Shown piece by piece: positions 7,268 to 16,200 of a stretch of 64,000 nt of DNA (position 1 is its first letter; each line of letters begins with the position of its first letter). The notes beneath the pieces were generated by a model that saw only the letters and a list, made by a program, of their open reading frames with translations, was not told the origin of the DNA and did not search any database. Made by a program: the position numbers and the translations under genes. Origin of the DNA: CAYQNU01 sp964419055 (GTDB lineage: Bacteria; Bacteroidota; Bacteroidia; Flavobacteriales_D; Parvicellaceae). Location: assembly GCA_964419055.1 (NCBI GenBank), contig CAYQNU010000019.1, positions 1 to 64,000 on the forward strand, in the 5' to 3' direction.

Positions 7268-7542
7268 CTTATTAATTTTTGCAACACATCTACGCATTCC
7301 AAAACCGAAGCTTCAAAAGAAGTGCTGTTTTTTTCTACAACGTGGTCATTACCAGGTATAAGTAACTGAATTCTACACGATTTATTTTCCAAATTACCTT
7401 TTGATTCTAAAAACAAAGTGACATCAGCACGAATTATATCGTTTGTCATTCCAAACAATTTACCTACCTTTTCATTCACAAATTCCAACAATTCATCTGT
7501 TGCTTTAAAGTCTATCGACTGTATTCTTATGCTCATATCCAT
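7252..7542 (-). CDS. hpf: Ribosome hibernation-promoting factor, short form
   Basis: A 96-residue protein of the HPF/RaiA family: an initial strand (SIRIQSIDFKATDELLEFVN), central strands (ADVTLFLESKG, KSCRIQLLIPGNDHVV) and the final helix (VLECVDVLQKLIRRAKD). Such proteins bind the 30S decoding region in stationary phase and block or dimerise ribosomes. The protein has no C-terminal dimerisation domain, so it is of the short type. I use the ATG at 7542; the ATG at 7536 (MSIRIQ) is equally plausible. Confidence 0.88.
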   Translation of the reverse strand: MDMSIRIQSIDFKATDELLEFVNEKVGKLFGMTNDIIRADVTLFLESKGNLENKSCRIQLLIPGNDHVVEKNSTSFEASVLECVDVLQKLIRRAKD

Positions 7543-7619
7543 CAATTTTTATGTTGGAGTAAAGCTAATAAAAAAAATCAATTATCGATAAAAATTTAAC
7601 AATGATTGACAAATCAAAA

Positions 7620-10262
7620 TTATTTTGCTGAGGAAAACGAGGCTAACTTATCTTGTAACAAAGCTATTTTAGCTAACGCATCGGCTTGTTTTTTGCGTTC
7701 CATTTCCAACACTTGTGCGGGAGCTCCAGCAACAAATTTTTCGTTTGAAAGTTTTTTATCTACACTCACTAAAAACCCTTGTGTGTAGATTAATTCTTCT
7801 TTCAGTTTAGCAATTTCGGCTTCAACATCAATGTCTTCAGAAAAGGGAACAAAGTATTCGTTGGATTTTACAATAAATGAAAAAGCATTTTCTTTTTTAT
7901 CGTTTACATAACTCAACTCGGTCAAATTACCGATTTTTTGAATCACGGCATCCATTCCTTTGTCCAACTCAGCCGTAGTTCTGATAAATAGATTCAACTC
8001 TACTTTATTCGCTATATTATTTTCTTTTCTAATTGTTCTTAAATTAGAAATAACCTCTTCTGCCCTATTGAAATTAGCCAAAAGAGCCGAATTAGGCGCA
8101 GGTAACACAGGCCATTTGGCAACTATTACACAATCTTTTTCACTTCGTTGACCTAATAAATGCCAAATTTCTTCGGCAATAAAAGGTGTAAATGGATGAA
8201 TAACTTTTAAAATGGTTTCGAAAAGTTCAACCGTTTTTGCATACGTAACCGAATCGATTGGTTGACCATAATAAGGTTTTACAATCTCTAAGTACCAAGC
8301 ACAGAAATCATCCCAAACCAATTTATACGTCTGCATCAACGCCTCAGAAATTCTGAATTGATCATACGAAGCATTGATTTCTAATAACTCTTGAGCCAAT
8401 TTATTTTCAAACCACTCAATACCTACTTTAGCATATTCGGGTTGGTCAAATTCTTTAACCTCCCATGATTTTACCAAACGGAACGCATTCCAAATTTTAT
8501 TGGTAAAATTACGTCCTTGTTCGCATTGTGCACTGTCAAACGGTAAATCATTACCTGCAGGACTACTCAATAGCATTCCTACACGCACACCATCCGCACC
8601 ATATTTTGCAATCAAATTCAGTGGATCAGGTGAATTACCCAATGATTTAGACATTTTTCGCCCTAATTTATCTCTTACAATTCCTGTGTAATACACATTT
8701 TTGAAGGGTAATTCTCCTTTATATTCATAACCTGCAATGATCATACGTGCTACCCAGAAGAACATAATCTCAGGTGCGGTAACTAAATCATTCGTAGGAT
8801 AATAATAGTCTAAGTCTTTTTTATCAGCCCCTTCTTTAAAGCCATCAAATACTGAAATGGGCCACAACCAAGAAGAGAACCAAGTATCCATTACGTCTTC
8901 ATCTTGACGTAAATCATGAACCGTCATTTTATCATTACCCGAAACTTTTTTGGCTTTTTCTAAGGCTTCAACAATAGTTGCTGCCACTACATAATCATTA
9001 ACTCCTTTTCCATAGTAATAGGCAGGAATTTGATGTCCCCACCACAATTGACGTGAAATACACCAATCTTTGATGTTTTCCATCCAATGTTTGTAAGAGT
9101 TTTTGAATTTTGCAGGGTGAAAAGCAATGCTATCATTCATTACATTTTCCAAAGCTGGTTTGGACAAATTTTCCATTTTACAAAACCATTGCAACGATAA
9201 TTTAGGCTCTATAATAGCATCGGTGCGCTCAGAAAACCCAATTTTATTGATGTGGTCTTCCGTTTTTACTAAATACCCTTTTGCTTCTAAATCTTTAGAA
9301 ATTTGCTTACGTACATCAAAACGATCTTTTCCGGCATACATAGCACCTGATTCATTCAAGGTGCCGTTATCGTTAAAAATATCAATGGATTCTAATCCGT
9401 ATTTAATACCAATTTCATAATCATTAGGATCGTGAGCAGGTGTTATTTTCAAACAACCCGTTCCAAATTCCATATCAACATATTCATCCGCAATAATAGG
9501 TATAACTCGATTTATAATCGGAACCAACACTTTTTTGCCCGCTAAATGTTTAAATCGAGCATCATTTGGATTGATACAAATGGCGGTGTCACCCAAAATA
9601 GTTTCGGGACGTGTAGTAGCCACAATTACCCATTCATCATCAGTGTCCTCTACTTTGTAACGTATGTGATATAATTTAGAATTTACTTCTTTGTAATTTA
9701 CTTCTTCATCACTCAAGGCTGTTTTGGCTTGAGGATCCCAATTAATCATTCGAACTCCTCTGTAAATCAAGCCTTTTTCAAATAAATCACAAAAAACGGT
9801 GATTACACTATCGTAATAATCTTTATCCATGGTAAAACGCGTACGGTTCCAATCGCACGAAGCACCTAGTTTTTTTAATTGATCTAAAATGATACCTCCG
9901 TGTTTATCGGTCCATTCCCAACAATGTTTAAGGAATTCTTCCCGCGTTAAGTCTGCTTTATTAATGCCTTCATTCAATAATTTGGTTACCACTTTAGCTT
10001 CTGTAGCAATGGAAGCGTGGTCGGTACCAGGCACCCAACATGCATTTTTACCCAACATACGTGCTCTACGCACCAATACATCTTGAATGGTATTGTTGAG
10101 CATGTGTCCCATGTGCAATACACCCGTAACGTTTGGTGGAGGAATGACTATCGTATACGCTTCTCTTTCATCTGGTGTAGAATTAAAAAAACCTTGTTGC
10201 ATCCAGTGTGCGTACCAATGATTTTCAGCTGTAGTAGAATCGTATATTTTAGGAATTTCCAT
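7620..10262 (-). CDS. valS: Valine--tRNA ligase
   Basis: A class I aminoacyl-tRNA synthetase of 880 residues, the usual length for ValRS. Visible parts are the HIGH motif PPPNVTGVLHMGH (about residues 41-53), WVPGTDHASIATE, the CP1 editing domain (ATTRPETILGDTA, HDPNDYEIG), the KMSKS loop GRKMSKSLGNSPDP, the anticodon-binding helical domain and a C-terminal coiled coil (VEAEIAKLKEELIYTQ) typical of ValRS. I start at the ATG at 10262 (MEIPKIYDSTTAE), where homology begins; 12 more in-frame residues upstream look like leader. It charges tRNA-Val and hydrolyses mischarged Thr-tRNA-Val. Confidence 0.98.
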   Translation of the reverse strand: MEIPKIYDSTTAENHWYAHWMQQGFFNSTPDEREAYTIVIPPPNVTGVLHMGHMLNNTIQDVLVRRARMLGKNACWVPGTDHASIATEAKVVTKLLNEGINKADLTREEFLKHCWEWTDKHGGIILDQLKKLGASCDWNRTRFTMDKDYYDSVITVFCDLFEKGLIYRGVRMINWDPQAKTALSDEEVNYKEVNSKLYHIRYKVEDTDDEWVIVATTRPETILGDTAICINPNDARFKHLAGKKVLVPIINRVIPIIADEYVDMEFGTGCLKITPAHDPNDYEIGIKYGLESIDIFNDNGTLNESGAMYAGKDRFDVRKQISKDLEAKGYLVKTEDHINKIGFSERTDAIIEPKLSLQWFCKMENLSKPALENVMNDSIAFHPAKFKNSYKHWMENIKDWCISRQLWWGHQIPAYYYGKGVNDYVVAATIVEALEKAKKVSGNDKMTVHDLRQDEDVMDTWFSSWLWPISVFDGFKEGADKKDLDYYYPTNDLVTAPEIMFFWVARMIIAGYEYKGELPFKNVYYTGIVRDKLGRKMSKSLGNSPDPLNLIAKYGADGVRVGMLLSSPAGNDLPFDSAQCEQGRNFTNKIWNAFRLVKSWEVKEFDQPEYAKVGIEWFENKLAQELLEINASYDQFRISEALMQTYKLVWDDFCAWYLEIVKPYYGQPIDSVTYAKTVELFETILKVIHPFTPFIAEEIWHLLGQRSEKDCVIVAKWPVLPAPNSALLANFNRAEEVISNLRTIRKENNIANKVELNLFIRTTAELDKGMDAVIQKIGNLTELSYVNDKKENAFSFIVKSNEYFVPFSEDIDVEAEIAKLKEELIYTQGFLVSVDKKLSNEKFVAGAPAQVLEMERKKQADALAKIALLQDKLASFSSAK

Positions 10263-10448
10263 AATAAAAAAAGGTTGTTGTTTAAAAATGAAGTACAAAA
10301 TTAAAGTATTCGTTAAGAACGCAACGAATTTTGAGGATTTTATTTTAATGAATACAATGAAAAATTGAATCTTTTAAAAATACTTCAGCATAATAGTTGT
10401 GTTTCTTTCCTAATGTTTGGCATTACATAAGTCAAAAAAAATCTTTTT

Positions 10449-11090
10449 ATGAAATTACCATCTATCATTATTATTTTGTTTTCATACACTTTTCACTTCA
10501 ATTATGCACAACAAACAACCTATCATCAATCGTTAGACAGTCTAAAAAAAAGTGTTCAGACGCTTCCAAAATCCGAATTAGGTGTTTTCATTCAAGGTTC
10601 ACTTTGTGAAATCGTTTTTCCTCAATGGTATGGAACGGTATGGGATTATAACGGCTATACCAACACACCTAAAAATGGCGTCATTGCTTGCGGTTATTTT
10701 GTGTCTACCACACTGAAACATTTTGGATTTAACTTAAATAGATACGATGTGGCCAAAAAATATTCGAGTTGTATTGTCAAAACCTTGTGTTTGAATGACT
10801 ACTCAACACATCAATCAGTAGATAGTTTATTGCTCAAATTGTCCCTTTCTCCGACAGGACTTTATATTATTGGATTGAGTAATCATGTGGGTTTTATAGA
10901 AAAAACAAAAACGGGTGAATTGTATTTCATACACAGTAATTACTTTTATCCAGGAATAGTTTGTCGTGACAAATGTTCCGAATCTATGGCTTTACAAGCT
11001 TCTACTGTTTTTTGGATAGGAAACTTTAGTAACAACCCAACAGTACAAGAATACTTAGTTAAAAAAACCTATTTTGAGATAATTGAATGA
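10449..11090 (+). CDS. Secreted NlpC/P60-like cysteine hydrolase (putative)
   Basis: A 213-residue protein with signal peptide MKLPSIIIILFSYTFHFNYA. I do not recognise a named family, but the residue order fits a papain/NlpC-like fold: Cys81 at the start of a helix (GVIACGYFVSTTLKHFG), His146 in a strand (GLSNHVGFIEK), then a polar residue in the next strand (FIHSNYF, His162 or Asn164). A periplasmic peptidoglycan or amide hydrolase would be consistent. Several further Cys residues (53, 108, 114) could form disulfides. It is divergent from valS and stands alone. Confidence 0.6.
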   Translation: MKLPSIIIILFSYTFHFNYAQQTTYHQSLDSLKKSVQTLPKSELGVFIQGSLCEIVFPQWYGTVWDYNGYTNTPKNGVIACGYFVSTTLKHFGFNLNRYDVAKKYSSCIVKTLCLNDYSTHQSVDSLLLKLSLSPTGLYIIGLSNHVGFIEKTKTGELYFIHSNYFYPGIVCRDKCSESMALQASTVFWIGNFSNNPTVQEYLVKKTYFEIIE

Positions 11091-11186
11091 ACTTTTGAAA
11101 TAACATTTATCCTTAACTAAATCGGTCAATAAAAAGAGTAAAGTATCTAAATCCAAGATTTAAGAATAAAAAAACAATCGGTTAAG

Positions 11187-11345
11187 TTACTTCTTTGGGC
11201 ATCCGCCACAATGTTTGCCGCTTCTTTTATATTTTTTACAGCATTTTTCTTTTTTCTTACTGCATTCGCAACCTTCACAAGAGATTAATCTAGGAATATT
11301 GAAATTCTCTATAGAATTGGATGAAAATTGATTTTCTTTAAACAT
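11187..11345 (-). CDS. 52-residue cysteine-rich microprotein
   Basis: A short minus-strand frame from ATG at 11345 to TAA at 11187. It has an unstructured-looking N-terminus (MFKENQFSSNSIENFNIPRL), then a dense Cys/Lys region with the motifs CEGCEC, KKEKCCKKYKRSGKHC and GGCPKK, giving seven Cys in the last 30 residues. The pattern suggests a small metal-binding or Fe-S type protein, or a metallothionein-like one. No signal peptide. I believe it is real because the Cys spacing is regular and the frame is well bounded in otherwise non-coding DNA. Confidence 0.6.
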   Translation of the reverse strand: MFKENQFSSNSIENFNIPRLISCEGCECSKKKEKCCKKYKRSGKHCGGCPKK

Positions 11346-11840
11346 TGTGCTGCAAAATTAGTTTGATAAATGAAGCTATGCAATACCACAAAAGAGGTAT
11401 TTTTCGTTTTAGCATAGTAAACTATTTGATTAAAAATCGGAATCCGAAAGCTATCGGAGTAGGTTTAGTGTAAATCAATCTAATTGAACTAATTACATTA
11501 CTTTTTGAAATTCCAATAATAAACCACAAAGCACTCATATTAGGCTCAAAGAAGCACAAAGAGATTTAATCTATATAAATAAATCTTAGGGACCTTTTTG
11601 TTCTTTCTTTCATTTCTCCCTAAGAATAATTCAAAAGTTTAATCGCAAAGCTGGAACGAAGGAAAATCGACTGAAAATAGATTATTTAATCAATTTTTAA
11701 ATCTTTGCGTTCTTTGCGCCACTTCGACCCCGCTCAGCGCATTGCTTTGTGGTTAAAAATTACATTAATAAAGATTACCTTTCTTCTCAACTAACAATTC
11801 ACGAAACTTTTTAGCATTCCAATAAAATACTGAAGGAGGA
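11346..11840. other. Non-coding region rich in repeat words
   Basis: No gene is visible in these 495 bases. The left part has a nested hairpin: CTATGC (11374-11379) pairs with GCATAG (11414-11419), enclosing ATACC/GGTAT. Around 11447-11462 is TCCGAAAGCTATCGGA, which has short self-complementary ends. The right part is the mosaic inverted repeat at 11522-11754. Confidence 0.6.
11522..11754. repeat. Mosaic imperfect inverted repeat element (about 233 bases)
   Basis: AACCACAAAGCA (11522-11533) is the exact reverse complement of TGCTTTGTGGTT (11743-11754). Next inside, 11543-11568 (GGCTCAAAGAAGCACAAAG...) is an imperfect reverse complement of 11699-11720 (AAATCTTTGCGTTCTTTGCG...). Between the two blocks the left arm has 9 unrelated bases and the right arm has 22 (ACTTCGACCCCGCTCAGCGC plus two). 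No ORF lies inside. This looks like two inverted copies of a dispersed intergenic repeat, not a mobile element with a transposase. Confidence 0.75.
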
Positions 11841-11873
11841 TTTGATGTTAATAAAAATCAAATTGTACATTTG
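11841..11873 (+). promoter_or_regulatory. Promoter of the N-glycan utilisation operon
   Basis: TTTG (11841-11844), a spacer of 21 bases and TACATTTG (11866-11873) match the Bacteroidota sigma-A consensus TTG-N-TAnnTTTG at the expected spacing. The start codon of the transporter is 28 bases downstream. Confidence 0.7.
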
Positions 11874-11901
11874 CTACATTACATTAATTTAACACTGCAC
11901 T

Positions 11902-13587
11902 ATGGCACTTCCAACAGGAAATTCAATTTTAGACAACGAATTATCTACAGATACTTCAGGAAAAATACCCACCAATTATAATGCGTTAGCCACGTTAGTA
12001 ACCGTTTTCTTTTTTTGGGGTTTTATAGCAGCTGGCAACAGTGTTTTTATTCCTTTTTGTAAAAATTATTTCAAACTCGATCAATTTCAAAGTCAGTTGA
12101 TTGATTTTGCTTTTTATACTGCCTATTATTTGGGTGCGTTGGGTTTATTTGCTTTTGGAGCTTTTGGAGGAAAAGATTTGGTTGGTAAATGGGGCTACAA
12201 AAAAAGTATCGTATATGGCTTATTGTTCTCAGCTTTGGGAGCAGGAGTAATGATTTTTGCAGTAGATGCAAACACATTCACTGGGATGCTTTTTGGATTA
12301 TTCATAGTAGCTTTGGGATTTTCATTACAACAAACTGCTGCCAATCCTTTTGCCATTTCATTGGGTGACCCTGCAAGTGGTAGTAGCCGAGTTAATTTGG
12401 GTGGTGCTATCAACTCATTTGGTACCACCATAGGTCCCATTATTGTTGCTTTTGCACTTTTTGGTACCACTGCAGCCATTACCGATGAACAAATTGCAGC
12501 TTTGAGTTTGAGCAAAGTGATGATTTTATATACGTGTGTAGGTGGATTATTCGTTGCAGCGGCCGCACTTTTTGCCTTTTCAAAGAAAGTTCCTTCGGGA
12601 GTTTTGGTTGAAAAAACCGAAAAAGCCAACAAAGCCTTGTTCACGTTGGTAGGTATGACAATTTTGCTTTTTGCTATGTTTATTCCTGTTTTTCAGAGTT
12701 ACAAAACAGATCTATCCAATGCAACCATCGAAGCGGTAAATGCTATGAATACCTATCGTTTTTACTTCTTAATCGGTGCCCTATTTATTGTTGTTGGAGG
12801 ACTATTATTTGCCTTACAAGCTTCAAAGAAAAAAAGTGAAGGTTGGGGTGCCATGCAATATCCTCAGTTGGTGTTGGGAATGTTAGCTATTTTCATTTAC
12901 GTAGGTGTGGAAGTTGCCATCGGCAGTAACTTAGGTGAATTGCTCAAGCAAGAAAATTTTGGCGGCTTTGAAGCTTCCGAGACTACTCCCTACATTGCTA
13001 TGTATTGGGGTAGTTTGATGATTGGCAGATGGGCCGGTTCCATCAGTGCATTTGAATTTTCTGCCAAAACAAAAAATATACTAATGTTTATCGTGCCTTT
13101 AGTGGCCTTTTCAGTAATTCTAGTTACCAACATAATTGCCAATTATGATATGACGGCTTTGTATTATTATGTGGTGTGTGTGTTTGTTCAAATCGGTGCT
13201 TTTTATGTGAGCAAAGAAAAGCCAATGAGAACCTTATTATTGTTTAGTTTGTTAGGTGCCATTTCCATTTTAATAGGTTTATCAACTACAAAAAGCATAG
13301 CCATTTATGCGTTTTTGAGTAGTGGATTATTTTGTTCGATTATGTGGCCAGCCATTTTTAATTTATCGTTGGCAGGTTTGGGTAAATACACCACACAAGG
13401 TTCAGCATTTTTGATTATGATGATTTTAGGAGGTGGTATCATCCCTCCTATTCAAGGTAAATTAGCCGATTTAATTGGCATTCATCAATCGTATTGGGTT
13501 GCGATGATTTGTTTTGGTTATTTAGCTCTTTTTGCCTTTTTGGTCAAAGGAATTTTAAAGCGACAAGGAATTGATTACGATAAGTAA
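11902..13587 (+). CDS. FHS-type sugar MFS transporter (FucP/GluP/NagP-like)
   Basis: A 561-residue polytopic permease of the fucose/glucose-galactose:H+ symporter family within MFS. Typical traits are the first helix LVTVFFFWGFIAAGNSVFIP, the KKSIVYGLLFSALGAG segment and the family signature FSLQQTAANPFAISLGDP followed by SRVNLGGAINSFGTTIGP. It is longer than FucP (about 440 residues) because of an extended central part. Sugar specificity cannot be read directly. The following kinase and glycosylasparaginase suggest GlcNAc, while the GH92 enzyme would supply mannose. It heads the operon and sits in the inner membrane. Confidence 0.9.
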   Translation: MALPTGNSILDNELSTDTSGKIPTNYNALATLVTVFFFWGFIAAGNSVFIPFCKNYFKLDQFQSQLIDFAFYTAYYLGALGLFAFGAFGGKDLVGKWGYKKSIVYGLLFSALGAGVMIFAVDANTFTGMLFGLFIVALGFSLQQTAANPFAISLGDPASGSSRVNLGGAINSFGTTIGPIIVAFALFGTTAAITDEQIAALSLSKVMILYTCVGGLFVAAAALFAFSKKVPSGVLVEKTEKANKALFTLVGMTILLFAMFIPVFQSYKTDLSNATIEAVNAMNTYRFYFLIGALFIVVGGLLFALQASKKKSEGWGAMQYPQLVLGMLAIFIYVGVEVAIGSNLGELLKQENFGGFEASETTPYIAMYWGSLMIGRWAGSISAFEFSAKTKNILMFIVPLVAFSVILVTNIIANYDMTALYYYVVCVFVQIGAFYVSKEKPMRTLLLFSLLGAISILIGLSTTKSIAIYAFLSSGLFCSIMWPAIFNLSLAGLGKYTTQGSAFLIMMILGGGIIPPIQGKLADLIGIHQSYWVAMICFGYLALFAFLVKGILKRQGIDYDK

Positions 13588-13604
13588 CATTTGAATGTAG
13601 AAAG

Positions 13605-14534
13605 ATGAAACTGGTTGCAGGAGTAGATATTGGCGGCACAAACACTGTTTTTGGATTGATTTCAAAAGAGGGTGAAATCCTATATAAAAACACAGTCAAA
13701 ACTACGGATTATCCTAATCCTACCGATTTGGTCGCAGTTGTTGCGAATCAACTCAACATTCAATTGACAACACAGTTTTCTAACGCTCAGCTTCTTGGTA
13801 TTGGTATTGGCACTCCTAATGGAAATTTCTTTACCGGAAATATTGAATTTGCACCTAACTTATTGTGGAAAGGAATTGTGCCGCTTGCCCAACTTTTTGC
13901 TGAAGCACTCCATACAAAAGCATTGTTGACCAATGACGCCAATGCAGCCACCTTAGGGGAACTTATTTTTGGTGGTGCAAAAAACTTAGCTGATTTCCTA
14001 TTTGTTACCTTAGGAACTGGTCTTGGAAGTGGCTTTGTGAGCAATGGAAAATTGATTTATGGACATGACGGATTGGCTGGTGAATTAGGTCATGTTATTT
14101 TGATTCCCGATGGAAGAACCTGTGGTTGTGGAAGAAAAGGTTGCGTTGAAACCTATTGTTCAGCAACGGGATTAAGAAGAACTTTTGCGGAATTAAGCAA
14201 AATCCCTTTTTCAATAGAAATACCTAGCTCCAAAGAAATTTATGATTTAGCACAACAAGGTAATGAAATAGCTCAAGAAGCTTTTGACAAAACTGCTCAA
14301 TGGCTTGGTTTAACATTGGCCAACAGTGTGGCCATCAGCAGTCCCAAAACTATTTTTTTATTTGGTGGATTAGCCAATGCAGGGGATTATTTATTGACCC
14401 CTACAAAAAAATATTTTGAATCGAATGTGTTGAATATATACAAAAATAAAGTTTCCCTACAATTTAGTGAATTACCCGAGGAAAATGCCGCTTTGTTAGG
14501 TGCTGCCTCATTGATATTTAATGAATATGACTAA
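13605..14534 (+). CDS. ROK family sugar kinase (glucokinase/N-acetylhexosamine kinase type)
   Basis: A 309-residue ROK protein without a DNA-binding N-terminus, so a kinase and not a repressor. It has the ATP phosphate loop DIGGTNTVFGL (from Asp8), the catalytic motif LTNDANAATLGE, the glycine-rich LGTGLGSGFV, and the ROK zinc motif (GHVILIPDGRTCGCGRKGC, then VETYCSATGL). It phosphorylates a hexose in the cytoplasm at O6. Glucose, mannose or GlcNAc are candidates and the operon favours GlcNAc or mannose. It starts 17 bases after the transporter and its end overlaps the next gene by 14 bases. Confidence 0.92.
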   Translation: MKLVAGVDIGGTNTVFGLISKEGEILYKNTVKTTDYPNPTDLVAVVANQLNIQLTTQFSNAQLLGIGIGTPNGNFFTGNIEFAPNLLWKGIVPLAQLFAEALHTKALLTNDANAATLGELIFGGAKNLADFLFVTLGTGLGSGFVSNGKLIYGHDGLAGELGHVILIPDGRTCGCGRKGCVETYCSATGLRRTFAELSKIPFSIEIPSSKEIYDLAQQGNEIAQEAFDKTAQWLGLTLANSVAISSPKTIFLFGGLANAGDYLLTPTKKYFESNVLNIYKNKVSLQFSELPEENAALLGAASLIFNEYD

Positions 14535-15525
14535 ACGAAGAAATTTCCTTAAAGCAGGTTTAGCAGTGGGTATCACCGCCTTGATGAATCCAATTAAAGC
14601 ATCGGATTCTTTTTATGTAGAAAAACCGAAAACTAAGAAAGTCAACAAACCCATCGTCATTTCTACTTGGAACTTTGGAATAGAGGCCAATAAAGAAGCT
14701 TGGACCGTTCTTTCTCAAAAAGGAAAAGCTTTGGATGCCGTTGAAAAAGGAGTTCGATTGGTAGAAGCCGATCCCAATGAACGAAGTGTAGGCTACGGTG
14801 GGAGACCCGATAGAGATGGACGTGTTACCCTAGATGCCTGCATTATGGACGAAATGGCCAACATTGGTTCGGTGGCATGTTTGGAATACATAAAACATCC
14901 CATTTCTGTGGCACGAGCCATTATGGAAAAATCTCCGCACGTTATGTTAGTCGGTGAAGGAGCATTACAATTTGCCCTCAGTCAAGGGTTTGAAAAAGAA
15001 AATTTACTTACCGAAGAATCAGAAAAAGAATGGAAAGAGTGGCTCAAAACTTCTCAATATAAACCCATCATTAACATTGAAAACCACGACACCATTGGCA
15101 TGATTGCCTTGGACGAAATGGGCAATTTATCTGGAGCTTGTACCACCAGCGGTATGGCGTATAAACTTCACGGCCGCGTAGGTGATTCACCGATTATCGG
15201 TTCGGGTTTGTATGTTGATAATGAAGTGGGTGCAGCTGTAGCCACCGGTCATGGAGAAGAAGTTATTCGTGTAGTGGGTTCTCATTTGGTGGTGGAATTG
15301 ATGAGGCAAGGTAAATCTCCTGCTGCGGCTTGTAAAGAGGCTATAGAATTAATCAAAAAGAAAATTGATTTGCGCAAAAAAGACCCAAAAGATACTCAAA
15401 TTGGATTTTTAGCCCTCAACAAAAAAGGAGAATACGGTTCGTATGCTTTGCACAAAGGTTTTAATTATGCGGTCTACGATAGCACACAAGGCAATAGGTT
15501 GGAAGATGCTATTCATTTATTGTAA
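14521..15525 (+). CDS. N4-(beta-N-acetylglucosaminyl)-L-asparaginase (glycosylasparaginase)
   Basis: A 334-residue Ntn-hydrolase of the glycosylasparaginase family. The autocleavage site is NHDTIGMIALDE, with Thr191 becoming the N-terminal nucleophile. The alpha-subunit motif GGRPDRDGRVTLDACIMD and beta-subunit motifs (GACTTSGMAYKLHGRVGDSP, GAAVATGHGEEVIR) are present. It hydrolyses the GlcNAc-Asn bond of N-glycans. The N-terminus TKRRNFLKAGLAVG looks like a twin-arginine signal, so periplasmic export of a folded enzyme is likely. The start overlaps the kinase gene by 14 bases, which implies translational coupling; ATG at 14527 is an alternative start. Confidence 0.94.
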   Translation: MNMTKRRNFLKAGLAVGITALMNPIKASDSFYVEKPKTKKVNKPIVISTWNFGIEANKEAWTVLSQKGKALDAVEKGVRLVEADPNERSVGYGGRPDRDGRVTLDACIMDEMANIGSVACLEYIKHPISVARAIMEKSPHVMLVGEGALQFALSQGFEKENLLTEESEKEWKEWLKTSQYKPIINIENHDTIGMIALDEMGNLSGACTTSGMAYKLHGRVGDSPIIGSGLYVDNEVGAAVATGHGEEVIRVVGSHLVVELMRQGKSPAAACKEAIELIKKKIDLRKKDPKDTQIGFLALNKKGEYGSYALHKGFNYAVYDSTQGNRLEDAIHLL

Positions 15526-15528
15526 GGT

Positions 15529-16200
15529 ATGATTTCAAAATTAGAAATAGCTTGTTTTGATCTGGATGCTGCTTTAATAGCCGCAGATTTTATGGTAGAT
15601 AGAATTGAATTTACGTCCAATTACCATTTAGGTGGCACCACACCTTCTATAGAAGATTTCAAAAAATTAAGAGCCTATACATCGTTGCCTATTTATCCCC
15701 TTGTACGTTGTCGGGGAGGTAATTTTACCTATTCAGTTTCTGAAATGGAAGTAATGACCCATTCCATTCGTCAATTGGCCGATTTGGGTGCCGATGGAAT
15801 GGTAGTGGGTTGTTTAACTGATTCTAACGAAATCAATTTGGAACAAGCCAATGCCTTCAAACAAAGTGCCCCTCACCTACCTTTTACGTTTCACAGAGGA
15901 TTTGATCATGTTACCGATTCCAAAAAAGCATTGGAACAATTGATTGAATTGGGCTATTCAAGCATTTTAACTTCGGGTTGTAAATCAGCTGCCATAAATG
16001 GAATTGACCATCTCATTCAACTGAGTGAATGGAGTGCCAATCGAATTGAATTTGTTGTGGGTGGTGGCATACGTTCAATAAACATTGAAGAATTGAAACA
16101 GAATCTTCAACCTTCTTATTTTCATTCTGCTTGCATTACTGATACAAGTGAAAAAATAAACCCACTTGAACTTCAATTGTTACGTTCATTAATGAAATGA
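15529..16200 (+). CDS. cutC: CutC family TIM-barrel protein
   Basis: A 223-residue protein of the CutC family: KLEIACFDLDAALIAADFMVDRIEF at the start (first strand and helix), YPLVRCRGGNFTYS, GADGMVVGCLT, PFTFHRGFDHV, ILTSGCKSAA and FVVGGGIRS. CutC was named for copper homeostasis in E. coli, but that role is disputed and the fold is that of a sugar-phosphate-type TIM barrel. Here it starts 3 bases after the glycosylasparaginase in a glycan operon, which favours a role in sugar or amino-sugar metabolism. One motif position (VRCRGG, where I recall VRPRGG) carries Cys. Confidence 0.92.
   Translation: MISKLEIACFDLDAALIAADFMVDRIEFTSNYHLGGTTPSIEDFKKLRAYTSLPIYPLVRCRGGNFTYSVSEMEVMTHSIRQLADLGADGMVVGCLTDSNEINLEQANAFKQSAPHLPFTFHRGFDHVTDSKKALEQLIELGYSSILTSGCKSAAINGIDHLIQLSEWSANRIEFVVGGGIRSINIEELKQNLQPSYFHSACITDTSEKINPLELQLLRSLMK

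Noticed and set aside
11522..11754. An insertion sequence or MITE
   Set aside because: There is no transposase and no target-site duplication that I can see, and the arms are made of separate repeat words with unequal spacers.
12195..12644. A 149-codon minus-strand ORF opposite the sugar transporter
   Set aside because: It is antisense to conserved transporter motifs and resembles no protein family.
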